A DNA stretch of 64,000 bases. Origin: Pandoraea pnomenusa (GTDB taxonomy: Bacteria > Pseudomonadota > Gammaproteobacteria > Burkholderiales > Burkholderiaceae). The DNA lies in the NCBI RefSeq assembly GCF_000767615.3, contig NZ_CP009553.3, forward strand, positions 744,001 through 808,000, in the 5' to 3' direction. Numbering within the stretch: the stretch's first letter is position 1; each line of letters starts with the position of its first letter. A program made the translations under genes and the position numbers. The notes below the pieces were generated by a model, which saw nothing but the letters and a program-made list of their open reading frames with translations, searched no databases and had not been told where the DNA came from. Shown piece after piece: positions 40,978 to 49,640 of the stretch.

Positions 40978-41287
40978 AGATCGTGCAAGAACCCTTGTGG
41001 AATGCGGGTTATCGTGGAGGCCTAGAGATGCGGAAAATATCTAGCGACAGTTTTTTTGTTTTGAGCATATGATGAGTTAACGGTTGCAATTTTCGGTAGC
41101 GCGTTTAAAGTCAACCTAAACGGATTTTGAGTCGTTCATGTGAGGGAGGGGACAGTGCGAATGGTTTCGCAATCGTCGCTCCGGCATGCAGTGAGCCAGG
41201 TCGAAACCATTGCGCAGTCATCCGGGTCTTGGGTAACAGGGCGGGCATCGCGTTGTGATGCTTTCCGATGAAGCGGGGGTGAGGCAT

Positions 41288-43210
41288 ATGGATATTTTCA
41301 GCCACTACACGACACGTTTCGAAGCACGCAGGGAAGAGGAATACAGCATCCAGGAATACCTGGAGATCTGTAAGAAGGATGCGACGGCATATGCGACGGC
41401 CGCCGAGCGCATGCTGCGCGCCATCGGTGAGCCGGAGCTCATCGACACGCACCACGACCCGCGACTCTCGCGGCTGTTCTCCAACAAGATCATCAAGATC
41501 TATCCTGCCTTCCGTGACTTCTACGGCATGGAAGACACGATCGAGCAGATCGTCTCGTTCTTCAAGCACGCCGCGCAGGGCCTCGAGGAGCGCAAGCAGA
41601 TCCTGTATCTGCTGGGGCCCCCGGGCGGCGGCAAGTCGTCGCTGGCCGAGAAGCTCAAGGCGCTGATGGAAGACGTGCCCATCTATTGCCTGAAGGGATC
41701 GCCGGTGCACGAGTCGCCTCTGGGTCTGTTCTCGCCCGAGGAAGACGGCAAGATTCTGGAAGAGGACTTCGGCATTCCGGTGCGGTATCTCAATACGATC
41801 CCGTCGCCGTGGGCCACCAAGCGCCTGAACGAATTCAACGGCGATATCACCAAGTTCCGCGTGGTGAAGGTGCGGCCGTCGGTGCTGCAACAGATCGCCA
41901 TTGCCAAGACCGAACCGGGAGACGAAAACAACCAGGACATTTCGTCGCTGGTCGGCAAGGTCGACATTCGCAAGCTCGAGGAATATCCGCAGGACGACCC
42001 GGACGCGTACTCGTACTCCGGCGGCCTGTGCCTGGCCAACCGCGGCCTGCTCGAGTTCGTGGAAATGTTCAAGGCGCCGATCAAGGTGCTCCACCCGCTG
42101 CTCACCGCCACGCAGGAAGGCAACTACAAGGGCACGGAAGGGTTCGGTGCGATTCCGTTCGACGGCATCGTGCTAGCGCACTCGAACGAAGCGGAGTGGC
42201 AGAGCTTCAAGGGCAACCGGAACAACGAAGCTTTCCTCGACCGGATCTATATCGTGAAGGTGCCATACTGCCTGCGCGTGACCGACGAGGTGAAGATCTA
42301 CGAGAAGCTCGTGAAGAACAGCTCGCTCGCCAATGCGCCGCGCGCGCCGAACGTGCTCAAGATGCTGGCGCAGTTTGCCGTGCTCACGCGACTGAAGGAG
42401 CCGGAGAACTCGAACATCTTCTCGAAGGTGCGCGTCTACGACGGCGAGAACCTCAAGGACATCGATCCGAAGGCCAAGTCGTATCAGGAATACCGCGACT
42501 ACGCCGGCGTGGACGAGGGCATGACGGGCATGTCCACACGCTTCGCCTTCAAGGTGCTCTCGAAGGTGTTCAACTTCGACAACACTGAAGTGGCGGCCAA
42601 CCCGGTGCACATGTTGTATGTGCTCGAACAGCAGATCGAGCGCGAACAGTATCCGGGCGAGGTCGAGAAGCGATACCTGGCTTATATCAAGGAATACCTG
42701 ACGGCACCGTTCGTCGAGTTCATCGGCAAGGAAATCCAGACGGCCTATCTCGAGTCGTATTCCGAGTACGGCCAGAACATTTTCGATCGCTACGTGAACT
42801 TCGCCGATCTCTGGATTCAGGATCAGGAGTATCGCGATCCGAACACCGGCGAGATTCTCGATCGCACGGCGCTCAACGACGAACTGGAAAAGGTCGAGAA
42901 ACCGGCCGGGATTACCAACCCGAAGGACTTCCGCAACGAGATCGTCAACTTTGTCCTGCGCGCGCGCGCCAACAACGCGGGCAAGAATCCGCTCTGGACG
43001 AGTTACGAGAAACTGCGCGCGGTCATCGAGAAGCGCATGTTCTCCACGACCGAGGACTTGCTGCCGGTGATCTCGTTCAACGCGAAGTCGTCCAAGGAGG
43101 ATCAGGAAAAGCACGCGAACTTCGTCAACCGTATGGTGGAAAAGGGCTATACCCCGAAGCAGGTTCGCCTGCTCGTGGAATGGTATCTGCGCGTGCGCAA
43201 ATCCTCGTAA
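41288..43210 (+). CDS. prkA: PrkA family serine protein kinase (YeaG-like)
   Basis: 640 residues, matching E. coli YeaG in length. The N-terminal AAA+ domain carries Walker A GPPGGGKSS (residues 110-118) and an SNEAEW segment. The C-terminal PrkA domain (about 380-640) has the eukaryotic-kinase-like region. YeaG is a stress- and starvation-induced Ser/Thr kinase. ATG 41288 is chosen for the ribosome site GTGAGG and the MDIFSHYTTRF start; an ATG at 41258 is in frame but weaker. First gene of prkA-yeaH-spoVR. Confidence 0.94.
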   Translation: MDIFSHYTTRFEARREEEYSIQEYLEICKKDATAYATAAERMLRAIGEPELIDTHHDPRLSRLFSNKIIKIYPAFRDFYGMEDTIEQIVSFFKHAAQGLEERKQILYLLGPPGGGKSSLAEKLKALMEDVPIYCLKGSPVHESPLGLFSPEEDGKILEEDFGIPVRYLNTIPSPWATKRLNEFNGDITKFRVVKVRPSVLQQIAIAKTEPGDENNQDISSLVGKVDIRKLEEYPQDDPDAYSYSGGLCLANRGLLEFVEMFKAPIKVLHPLLTATQEGNYKGTEGFGAIPFDGIVLAHSNEAEWQSFKGNRNNEAFLDRIYIVKVPYCLRVTDEVKIYEKLVKNSSLANAPRAPNVLKMLAQFAVLTRLKEPENSNIFSKVRVYDGENLKDIDPKAKSYQEYRDYAGVDEGMTGMSTRFAFKVLSKVFNFDNTEVAANPVHMLYVLEQQIEREQYPGEVEKRYLAYIKEYLTAPFVEFIGKEIQTAYLESYSEYGQNIFDRYVNFADLWIQDQEYRDPNTGEILDRTALNDELEKVEKPAGITNPKDFRNEIVNFVLRARANNAGKNPLWTSYEKLRAVIEKRMFSTTEDLLPVISFNAKSSKEDQEKHANFVNRMVEKGYTPKQVRLLVEWYLRVRKSS

Positions 43211-43225
43211 TCCATCGGGGCCACT

Positions 43226-44488
43226 ATGTCAGCAATCATCGACAGACGGCAAAACGGCAAGAACAAAAGCGCCATCAACCAGCAGCGTTTCATCAAACGC
43301 TACCGCGAGCAGATTCGTCGCGCGGTCGCGAAGGCGGTGGGTGGGCGCAAGATTACCGATATCGATGGCAGCGGACAGGTCTCGATCCCGGTCAAGGACA
43401 TTTCGGAACCGTTGTTCCACCACGGGCCCGGCGGGCGGCGGGAGATGGTGCATCCCGGCAACCGCGAGTTCGTGGTGGGCGACAACTTCGAGCGTCCGCC
43501 ATCGGGCGCGGGTGGCGGCGGCAGCCGCGCCAGCGACTCGGGAGAGGGCGAAGACGATTTCGTCTTCAACCTCTCGCGCGAGGAGTTCCTGAAGTTCTTC
43601 TTCGAGGACATGGCCCTGCCGGACCTCGCCAAGCGCCGGCTCGCGCAGATTCCGGAGTTCCGCAAGGTTCGCGCGGGCTATTCCATCGACGGCACGCCGT
43701 CGAACCTCAACGTCATTCGTACGATGCGCAGCTCGCTCGGCCGCCGCATCGCGCTCACGGCGCCGTATCGCAAGCAGTTGCGCGAACTGGAAGCCGAGTA
43801 CGCCGACGTGGTCTCGCGCGAGGGCGATACGTCGCCGCGCGCCCTGGCCCTGGCGCACGAGATCACGCACCTGCGCACTCGCGTCGAAGCGATTCCGTAC
43901 ATCGAGAAGCTCGATCTGCGCTACTCGAACCGGATCATGCAGCCGCGACCGCAGGCGCAGGCCGTCATGTTCTGCCTGATGGACGTGTCGGGCTCGATGG
44001 ACCAGAGCCGCAAGGATCTGGCCAAGCGTTTCTTCATGCTGCTCTATCTGTTTCTGCGGCACAACTACGAGCGCATCGACCTGGTGCTCATTCGCCATCA
44101 CACCACCGCGAAGGAGGTCAACGAGGACGACTTCTTCTACGCGCGGGAATCGGGCGGCACGGTGGTGTCGAGCGCGCTCAAGCTGATGACGGAAATCATC
44201 GCCGATCGCTACTCGCCGAGCGACTGGAACATCTACGGGGCGCAGGTCTCCGACGGCGACAACTGGGACGGCGACTCGCCCATCTGCCGCGACATCCTCA
44301 ACCAGACGATCATGCCGGCCGTGCAGTACTTCGCCTACGTGGAGGTGGCGAGCGCCGAGCCGCAGAATCTGTGGAACGAGTATCTGTCGGTCAAGCAGCA
44401 GCACCCGAATTTCGCGATGCAACGCATCATGGAAGCGGCCGAAATCTACCCCGTGCTGCACGACCTGTTCAAGAAGAAGGCGGCCTGA
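43226..44488 (+). CDS. yeaH: YeaH/YhbH family protein (DUF444, VWA-like)
   Basis: 420 residues. The N-terminal half is charged with a Gly/Ser-rich linker (about residues 95-108, SGAGGGGSRAS). The C-terminal half is a von Willebrand A-type domain with the MIDAS motif DVSGSMDQS and ISDGDNWDGD-like QVSDGDNWDGD. It starts 15 bp after prkA. In enterobacteria yeaG-yeaH are cotranscribed under nitrogen or stationary-phase control; the molecular role of YeaH is unknown. Confidence 0.92.
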   Translation: MSAIIDRRQNGKNKSAINQQRFIKRYREQIRRAVAKAVGGRKITDIDGSGQVSIPVKDISEPLFHHGPGGRREMVHPGNREFVVGDNFERPPSGAGGGGSRASDSGEGEDDFVFNLSREEFLKFFFEDMALPDLAKRRLAQIPEFRKVRAGYSIDGTPSNLNVIRTMRSSLGRRIALTAPYRKQLRELEAEYADVVSREGDTSPRALALAHEITHLRTRVEAIPYIEKLDLRYSNRIMQPRPQAQAVMFCLMDVSGSMDQSRKDLAKRFFMLLYLFLRHNYERIDLVLIRHHTTAKEVNEDDFFYARESGGTVVSSALKLMTEIIADRYSPSDWNIYGAQVSDGDNWDGDSPICRDILNQTIMPAVQYFAYVEVASAEPQNLWNEYLSVKQQHPNFAMQRIMEAAEIYPVLHDLFKKKAA

Positions 44489-44535
44489 AGGCGGTCGCCG
44501 CGTCGACGACGCAATGCGGGCAACGAGGACGCATC

Positions 44536-46080
44536 ATGGCCTATATATCCACCGGATCGGAATGGACGTTCGAGCTGATTCAGCGCTACGAGCACGAGAT
44601 CGCACGCATTGCGAAGGATTTCAGGCTCGATACGTATCCGAATCAGATCGAGATCATCACCGCCGAGCAGATGCTCGACGCGTACGCGACCGTAGGGCTA
44701 CCCATCGGCTATCACCACTGGTCCTACGGCAAGCATTTCCTGTCGTCCGAGCGAGGCTACAAGCGCGGACAGATGGGGCTCGCTTATGAAATCGTCATCA
44801 ACTCCAACCCCTGCATCGCGTATCTGATGGAGGAGAACAGCATGACCATGCAGGCGCTCACCATCGCGCACGCCAGCTACGGTCACAACTCGTTCTTCAA
44901 GGGCAATTACCTGTTCCGCACGTGGACCAGCGCCGACGCGATCGTCGATTACCTGCTGTTCGCGCGCAACTACATCACGGAGTGCGAGCAGCGTTACGGC
45001 GAGCAATCGGTGGAGTTGTTGCTCGACTCCTGTCACGCGCTCATGAATTACGGCGTGGACCGGTACAAGCGGCCGAAACGGCTGTCGCTCGCCCAGGAGC
45101 AGGCGCGCCAGAAGGAGCGCGAAAACTATCTGCAGATGCAGATCAACGACCTGTGGCGCACGCTGCCGAACCATGCGCTTCACGATGACGACGACGACGA
45201 CGGCCTCGATCCCACGGAGTCGGAGGAGCCACCGTTCCCCGGCGAACCGCAGGAGAATCTGCTTTATTTCTTCGAGAAGAACGCCCCGAAGCTCGCTCCG
45301 TGGCAGCGTGAGATCGTGCGCATCGTACGCAAGCTCGCGCAGTATTTCTATCCGCAGCGCCAGACCAAGGTAATGAACGAAGGTTGGGCGACGTTCTGGC
45401 ATTACACGATTCTCCAGCAGCTCTACAAGGAGAAGCTCGTCAACGACGCCTTCATGATGGAGTTCCTGCACGCACACACGAACGTGGTGTACCAGCCGTC
45501 GTTCGACAGTCCGTACTACAGCGGGCTCAACCCGTATGCGCTGGGCTTCGCGATGTTCCAGGACATCCGTCGCATCTGCGAGGCGCCGACCGACGAGGAC
45601 CGTCGCTGGGCGCCGGATATCGCGGGCAGCGACTGGCTCACCACGCTCGACTTCGCCATGCGCAACTTCAAGGACGAGAGCTTCATCCAGCAGTTCCTCT
45701 CGCCCAAGGTCATCCGCGACCTGAAGCTCTTCTCGGTGCTCGACGATGATCGCGACAGTCGCCTGCGCGTGACGGCCATCCACAACGATTCGGGGTATCG
45801 CGAGATTCGCGAGATGCTCGCGCAGCAGTACAACCTGAGCCAGCTCGAGCCGAACATTCAGGTCGCGCATGTCGATCTGCATGGCGACCGTTCGCTTACG
45901 CTGCGCCACGTGCAGAGCGATCGCCGTCCGCTGGACGAAGGTTTCGAGGAAGTGCTCAAGCACGTGGCACGGCTTTGGGGCTTCACCGTACGGCTCGAGA
46001 CGGTATTCGAGGATGGCCGCAGCGAAATGACGCACGAGACCAAGGTCGAGAAGCGGCGGCGCTACGCACTGAGCGCGTGA
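44536..46080 (+). CDS. spoVR: SpoVR family protein (YcgB-like)
   Basis: 514 residues of the SpoVR family, conserved in sporulating and non-sporulating bacteria and usually found with prkA and yeaH. Recognised blocks include WTFELIQRYEHEIARIAKDF at the start, a NEGWATFWHYTI segment and YHHWSYGKHF. An acidic stretch (DDDDDDGLDPTESEEP) sits near residue 218. The frame is open far upstream through yeaH, but ATG 44536 with GAGGAC before it is the family start. Function is unknown. Coupled to the next gene by TGATG. Confidence 0.93.
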   Translation: MAYISTGSEWTFELIQRYEHEIARIAKDFRLDTYPNQIEIITAEQMLDAYATVGLPIGYHHWSYGKHFLSSERGYKRGQMGLAYEIVINSNPCIAYLMEENSMTMQALTIAHASYGHNSFFKGNYLFRTWTSADAIVDYLLFARNYITECEQRYGEQSVELLLDSCHALMNYGVDRYKRPKRLSLAQEQARQKERENYLQMQINDLWRTLPNHALHDDDDDDGLDPTESEEPPFPGEPQENLLYFFEKNAPKLAPWQREIVRIVRKLAQYFYPQRQTKVMNEGWATFWHYTILQQLYKEKLVNDAFMMEFLHAHTNVVYQPSFDSPYYSGLNPYALGFAMFQDIRRICEAPTDEDRRWAPDIAGSDWLTTLDFAMRNFKDESFIQQFLSPKVIRDLKLFSVLDDDRDSRLRVTAIHNDSGYREIREMLAQQYNLSQLEPNIQVAHVDLHGDRSLTLRHVQSDRRPLDEGFEEVLKHVARLWGFTVRLETVFEDGRSEMTHETKVEKRRRYALSA

Positions 46081-46499
46081 TGAAGATTCCGTTTGTCGCG
46101 CTCGATCACGTGGTGCTGCGCACGAACGACGTCGCCCGCCTCGAGCACTTCTACATCGACGTGCTCGGCTGCACGCGAGAGAAAGTGCAGGCCGACATCG
46201 GCCTGGTGCAACTGCGAGCCGGCGACGCGCTGATCGATCTGGTCGACGTGAACGGCGCGATCGGACGTCAGGGCGGCGCGGCGCCCGGGCCGGAGGGGCG
46301 CAATCTCGATCACTTCTGTCTGCGCGTCGAGCCGTTCGATGCCGACGCAATCCGTCGTGGGCTCGCCACGCACGGGGTGACGCTGGGAGAGGTGGTGCAG
46401 CGCTACGGTGCGCACGGGGAAGGGCCGTCGTGTTACCTCAGCGATCCGGACGGCAACGTCGTCGAACTCAAGGGGCCGCCGTCGCCTCACCAGCGCTGA
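46080..46499 (+). CDS. VOC family (glyoxalase/bleomycin resistance-fold) protein
   Basis: 139-residue vicinal-oxygen-chelate protein with two beta-alpha-beta-beta-beta modules: FVALDHVVLRTNDVARLEHFY at the start, LDHFCLRVEPFD in the middle and SDPDGNVVELKG at the end. Candidate metal ligands are His in LDHVV, His in LDHFC and Glu in VVELK. The ATG overlaps the spoVR stop, so it belongs to the prkA operon, an unusual partner. The substrate is unknown; GloA activity is unlikely because gloA is elsewhere in the window. Confidence 0.85.
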   Translation: MKIPFVALDHVVLRTNDVARLEHFYIDVLGCTREKVQADIGLVQLRAGDALIDLVDVNGAIGRQGGAAPGPEGRNLDHFCLRVEPFDADAIRRGLATHGVTLGEVVQRYGAHGEGPSCYLSDPDGNVVELKGPPSPHQR

Positions 46500-46623
46500 C
46501 GCTCGGGTGCCATCGCCCCCACGGGAAATACGCTTCGCACGGGCCGCTCGAGGACTGGCGGGGTTGCGCCCCTTGTGCCTGCGTCCGTTGCTGCCGCAGC
46601 GCCCGTTGGCCCAGCGGTGATGG

Positions 46624-47994
46624 CTACGCCGCCATCTGCTGGCCCAGCACACTCTGGTCGCGCCCCTTGTGCTTGGCCTGGTAGAGCGCCTTGTCGGCCT
46701 GCTCCAGCATGGCACTGATGACGAGCGGCTCGCCCGGCTGCCATGACGCAATGCCCACGCTGATGGTAATCGCCTCGCCTTCGTCGCGGGCCTTGGCGGG
46801 AAGCAGGTCGGTACTTGCCCGCTTGACCGACTCGCGAATGCGGTCGGCGACGCGCAGCGCCGCGTGCTGGTCGATTTCCGGCAGGACCACCGCGAATTCC
46901 TCGCCGCCAAGTCGCACCGCGAAATCGCTCGGCAGCCGGATGCAATGCTGAATCGTGGTGGCGATGCGCTGCAGGACGGTGTCGCCGAACGGGTGTCCGT
47001 AGCGATCGTTTACCTGCTTGAAGAAATCGATGTCGATCAGCAGGACGGACAGGGGGATTGCGCGTTGTTGCACGCGGTCGGCCACCAGCCGAATGCGGTT
47101 GTCGAAGTAACGACGGTTATAGATGTGTGTCAGCGGATCGATGAAGACCTTCTCGACGAGATCGGTGTTGGTGAGCGCGAGCGACTGGTACTGACGCGTG
47201 ATTTCCCACACGAGCGCGAGCGTGGCCACACCAGGCGAAGCCAGCGCGAGCAACCGCGCGGCATACCATTGATACGACGCCTCGCTCGGCGCCGTGAGCG
47301 AGAGCAGCAACTGGCACAGCGAAATGGTGACGACCACCCATACGAGCAGGAAAAGCTTGTGGGACAGGCGTGTCACTGCCGCCACGCGCCACCACAGGGC
47401 CACATACGTCGCGAAGAGCGCACCGAGCGCCAGTGTTTCGACATCGATGCCCGCGGCAAGATGCGGCGTGACCAGCGTGCGTCCGGCGCCGACGAGCGAC
47501 AACGACACCACTATCCAGATGACGAGGACCGTTGCTCCGTAACGCGCCGCCTCCGTGTAGCCGGGGCGCGTATGCGGATCGCCGCGGGTGCGCGTGTAGC
47601 TTCGTACGCTGAGCATGACGTAAGCCGCGAAGCTGGCTTCGGCCATCAACCACAGCCAGAACGGCGCGCGCGTGACATGCGAGGCGATGCCCGCGAGCTG
47701 GTTCGCCAGCAGCACGCCTTCGGTGAACATGAACAGGCCGCGTAGCAAAAACGCGCATCCGAATTGCGCGAAGTAACGCTTGCCGTTGTAGAGGTATTGC
47801 ACGCCGAGCAGGCATGCTGTCGACAGATTGAGAATGCCGCCGGCCGAGACGAGGAAGAAGGTCAGCAGCGGATTGACCGTGCCTTCGAGCGCACGCGTGA
47901 GGAACCCCGCGAGGGTGAGTGCGGCGCATGCGACCAGAATGGTGGTCGCGGCAATGCGATTGCCCTGTTCGGTACGGCTGATGGTACTTTTCAT
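46624..47994 (-). CDS. membrane diguanylate cyclase (GGDEF)
   Basis: 456 residues. Residues about 15-265 contain roughly seven to eight hydrophobic segments, resembling a MASE-type membrane sensor. The GGDEF domain follows (IDPLTHIYNRRYFDNRI onwards), with active-site GGEEF at 363-367, so cyclic di-GMP synthesis is expected. The five-residue-upstream inhibitory site reads LPSD rather than RxxD, so product feedback may be weak. ATG 47994 is chosen; the upstream open frame is Arg-rich. Monocistronic, convergent with the VOC gene. Confidence 0.9.
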   Translation of the reverse strand: MKSTISRTEQGNRIAATTILVACAALTLAGFLTRALEGTVNPLLTFFLVSAGGILNLSTACLLGVQYLYNGKRYFAQFGCAFLLRGLFMFTEGVLLANQLAGIASHVTRAPFWLWLMAEASFAAYVMLSVRSYTRTRGDPHTRPGYTEAARYGATVLVIWIVVSLSLVGAGRTLVTPHLAAGIDVETLALGALFATYVALWWRVAAVTRLSHKLFLLVWVVVTISLCQLLLSLTAPSEASYQWYAARLLALASPGVATLALVWEITRQYQSLALTNTDLVEKVFIDPLTHIYNRRYFDNRIRLVADRVQQRAIPLSVLLIDIDFFKQVNDRYGHPFGDTVLQRIATTIQHCIRLPSDFAVRLGGEEFAVVLPEIDQHAALRVADRIRESVKRASTDLLPAKARDEGEAITISVGIASWQPGEPLVISAMLEQADKALYQAKHKGRDQSVLGQQMAA

Positions 47995-48885
47995 AATTGT
48001 TATTCGCCAATCAACGACCTCGTGCCTCGCGCACGATCGCGCTTTCCCAGCCTTCAACCCGCGCGTCGCGACTGGCCGCAAGGTCGTTGCCTCGCGTTAC
48101 CGCCGCGTTTCCCCGATTTGCGCTAAATAGTTGAAAACTAAGATAAACCTCGGAGAATACACGAGTTTTTCGGCGTCCGCATCCGTTTCGAACGGCGAGT
48201 GGCCCTTTCCCGTTTCGGCCTCGTGGTCATGCGGATTTCGGCGCATTTCGAGGCGTGTCGGAACCCCTCGAAAGTGCGTCGGCATCCTGTCGGAAAATAA
48301 TTCACTGCGGCACGGTGGACCGCTATGCGGAACCATGAAATTGAAGATTTCGGGACACAGGTGTGTCGCCGCGCGTCGATCCGCCCGAGGCCAGGCATCA
48401 CGGGGGATTCGAGCGTGTGCTATTGATTCGGTGTCCGATTCATATGTGAAGATGGGGCGTGTAAGCGTGTGTAAATGCACCGGATCCCTCGCGAAAAGCG
48501 TGCTACGGGTTGGCATCGACGCACTATCTGTACTAGAATAAAAAAAGCCAATCGCCGAGATTGGCCAATAGAAACAAAAGCGTTGCCGGTGTTCCTCGTT
48601 GCGCCGGCGACCCGTTCCATCACGCAATGAGCTTGTGCAGTAAAACATTCGCGCGCTTTCAATAAGTGTGCACCGAGAGGCCCAGGCGCCCACGGCGTCG
48701 AAAGCTCGTCTCTCATGTCGCATTCGCGACGCCTGGTTCGTCACCGTTGTCTTTCACAGACCTTCGGAGCGAACACTTCACAATTCGCAAGGCAGCTATC
48801 AGTTGTCATGCTTGTTTGACCGCGTTGTCACGCGGGGCGATTGCTATTGCCTCGCGCCAGCGCTGCCAACCCATTCAAAGGGAGC
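47995..48885. other. 0.9-kb intergenic region with orphan terminator
   Basis: No credible gene. The left part should hold the promoter of the diguanylate cyclase (minus strand), and the right end that of the osmoprotectant operon. The stretch 48130-48560 is visibly less GC-rich than its neighbours. The one strong signal is the minus-strand intrinsic terminator at 48538-48565, with no coding frame in front of it, which suggests an unannotated minus-strand transcript starting somewhere in 48600-48880. Confidence 0.6.
48538..48565 (-). terminator. orphan intrinsic terminator (candidate sRNA 3' end)
   Basis: Perfect 7-bp stem GCCAATC / GATTGGC (48547-48553, 48559-48565) with a 5-base loop. On the minus strand it runs directly into TTTTTTTATTC, the best U-tract in the window. 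No gene precedes it on that strand. Confidence 0.8.
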
Positions 48886-49620
48886 ATGAACGTGGCGAAG
48901 CAGTATCGCATTCTCTATCTGGCCGGCTTCGGACTGCTGGGCGTCGTCGCAGCAGTCGCCGGTCTGGTGTATTGGCTGGGCGTGGACGCGCTCGTCAAAT
49001 ACCGGGGCGACCTGGTGTACTACACCCAACAGCACCTGAAGCTCGTGGCGATATCGATGACGATGGCCATCGTCGTCGGCGTGCCGGCGGGGGTTCTGAT
49101 CTCGCGGCCGATGTTCGAGAAGCATGCCGAGCGCGCCGTGCAGATTTTCAACATCGGCAATACGCTGCCCTCGCTCGCCGTACTGGCGCTGTCGATGGCG
49201 GTGCTGGGCATCGGCGATCGCCCCGCCATTCTGGCGTTGTGGCTGGCCTCGCTGCTGCCCATCGTGCGCAATGCGTACGAAGGGCTGCGGCAGGTGCCGC
49301 CCGCCTTGCGGGAATCGGCGCGCGGCATGGGCATGACCCCCGCCCAGGTGCTGTTTCGCGTCGACTTGCCCAACGCCATGCCGGTCATCGTCGGCGGCAT
49401 TCGCACCGCGCTCGCGATCAACGTCGGCACCGCGCCGCTCGCCTTCCTGATCGGCGCGGACAGTCTGGGACAACTGATCTTCCCGGGCATCTATCTGAAC
49501 GACCAGACCAAGCTGCTCCTCGGCGCCGCCGGGACCGCCTTGCTCGCGCTTGTGCTCGACGGCATCGTCGCCTTCGCGAGCGGTCTCTGGTTCGCACGTC
49601 ACGGTGCGCCCGCGCGCTGA
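48886..49620 (+). CDS. osmoprotectant ABC transporter permease (OpuBB/OpuCB type), first copy
   Basis: 244-residue inner-membrane permease with an N-terminal extra span (ILYLAGFGLLGVVAAVAGLVYW) and the usual five to six spans after it. The EAA loop is RESARGMGMTPAQVLFRVDLPNAMP. It starts at ATG 48886 with AGGGAG before it. The operon order is permease, binding protein, permease, ATPase, as in compatible-solute uptake systems (glycine betaine, carnitine, choline). The exact solute cannot be read here. Confidence 0.9.
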   Translation: MNVAKQYRILYLAGFGLLGVVAAVAGLVYWLGVDALVKYRGDLVYYTQQHLKLVAISMTMAIVVGVPAGVLISRPMFEKHAERAVQIFNIGNTLPSLAVLALSMAVLGIGDRPAILALWLASLLPIVRNAYEGLRQVPPALRESARGMGMTPAQVLFRVDLPNAMPVIVGGIRTALAINVGTAPLAFLIGADSLGQLIFPGIYLNDQTKLLLGAAGTALLALVLDGIVAFASGLWFARHGAPAR

Positions 49621-49640
49621 GACAAAGGAGACCTACCCCT

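Larger units (their letters stand above)
40273..41287. other. 1.0-kb intergenic region between metal operon and prkA
   Basis: No credible gene: open frames here are Arg-rich shadows. From left to right it holds the two palindromes of the metal operon, a GC-rich featureless middle (40430-40850), a repeated 13-mer (40904-40916 and 40965-40977), an AT-rich segment with an imperfect CTAGAGAT/ATATCTAG hairpin (41022-41044) running into TTTTTTT (41051-41057), and the prkA leader. TATGAT at 41068-41073 could be a -10. I cannot fix a start site. Confidence 0.6.

Noticed and set aside
48131..48541. 136-codon plus-strand frame in the 48-kb intergenic region
   Set aside because: Composition is not protein-like, no ribosome site, and it lies over the presumed promoter region of the diguanylate cyclase.
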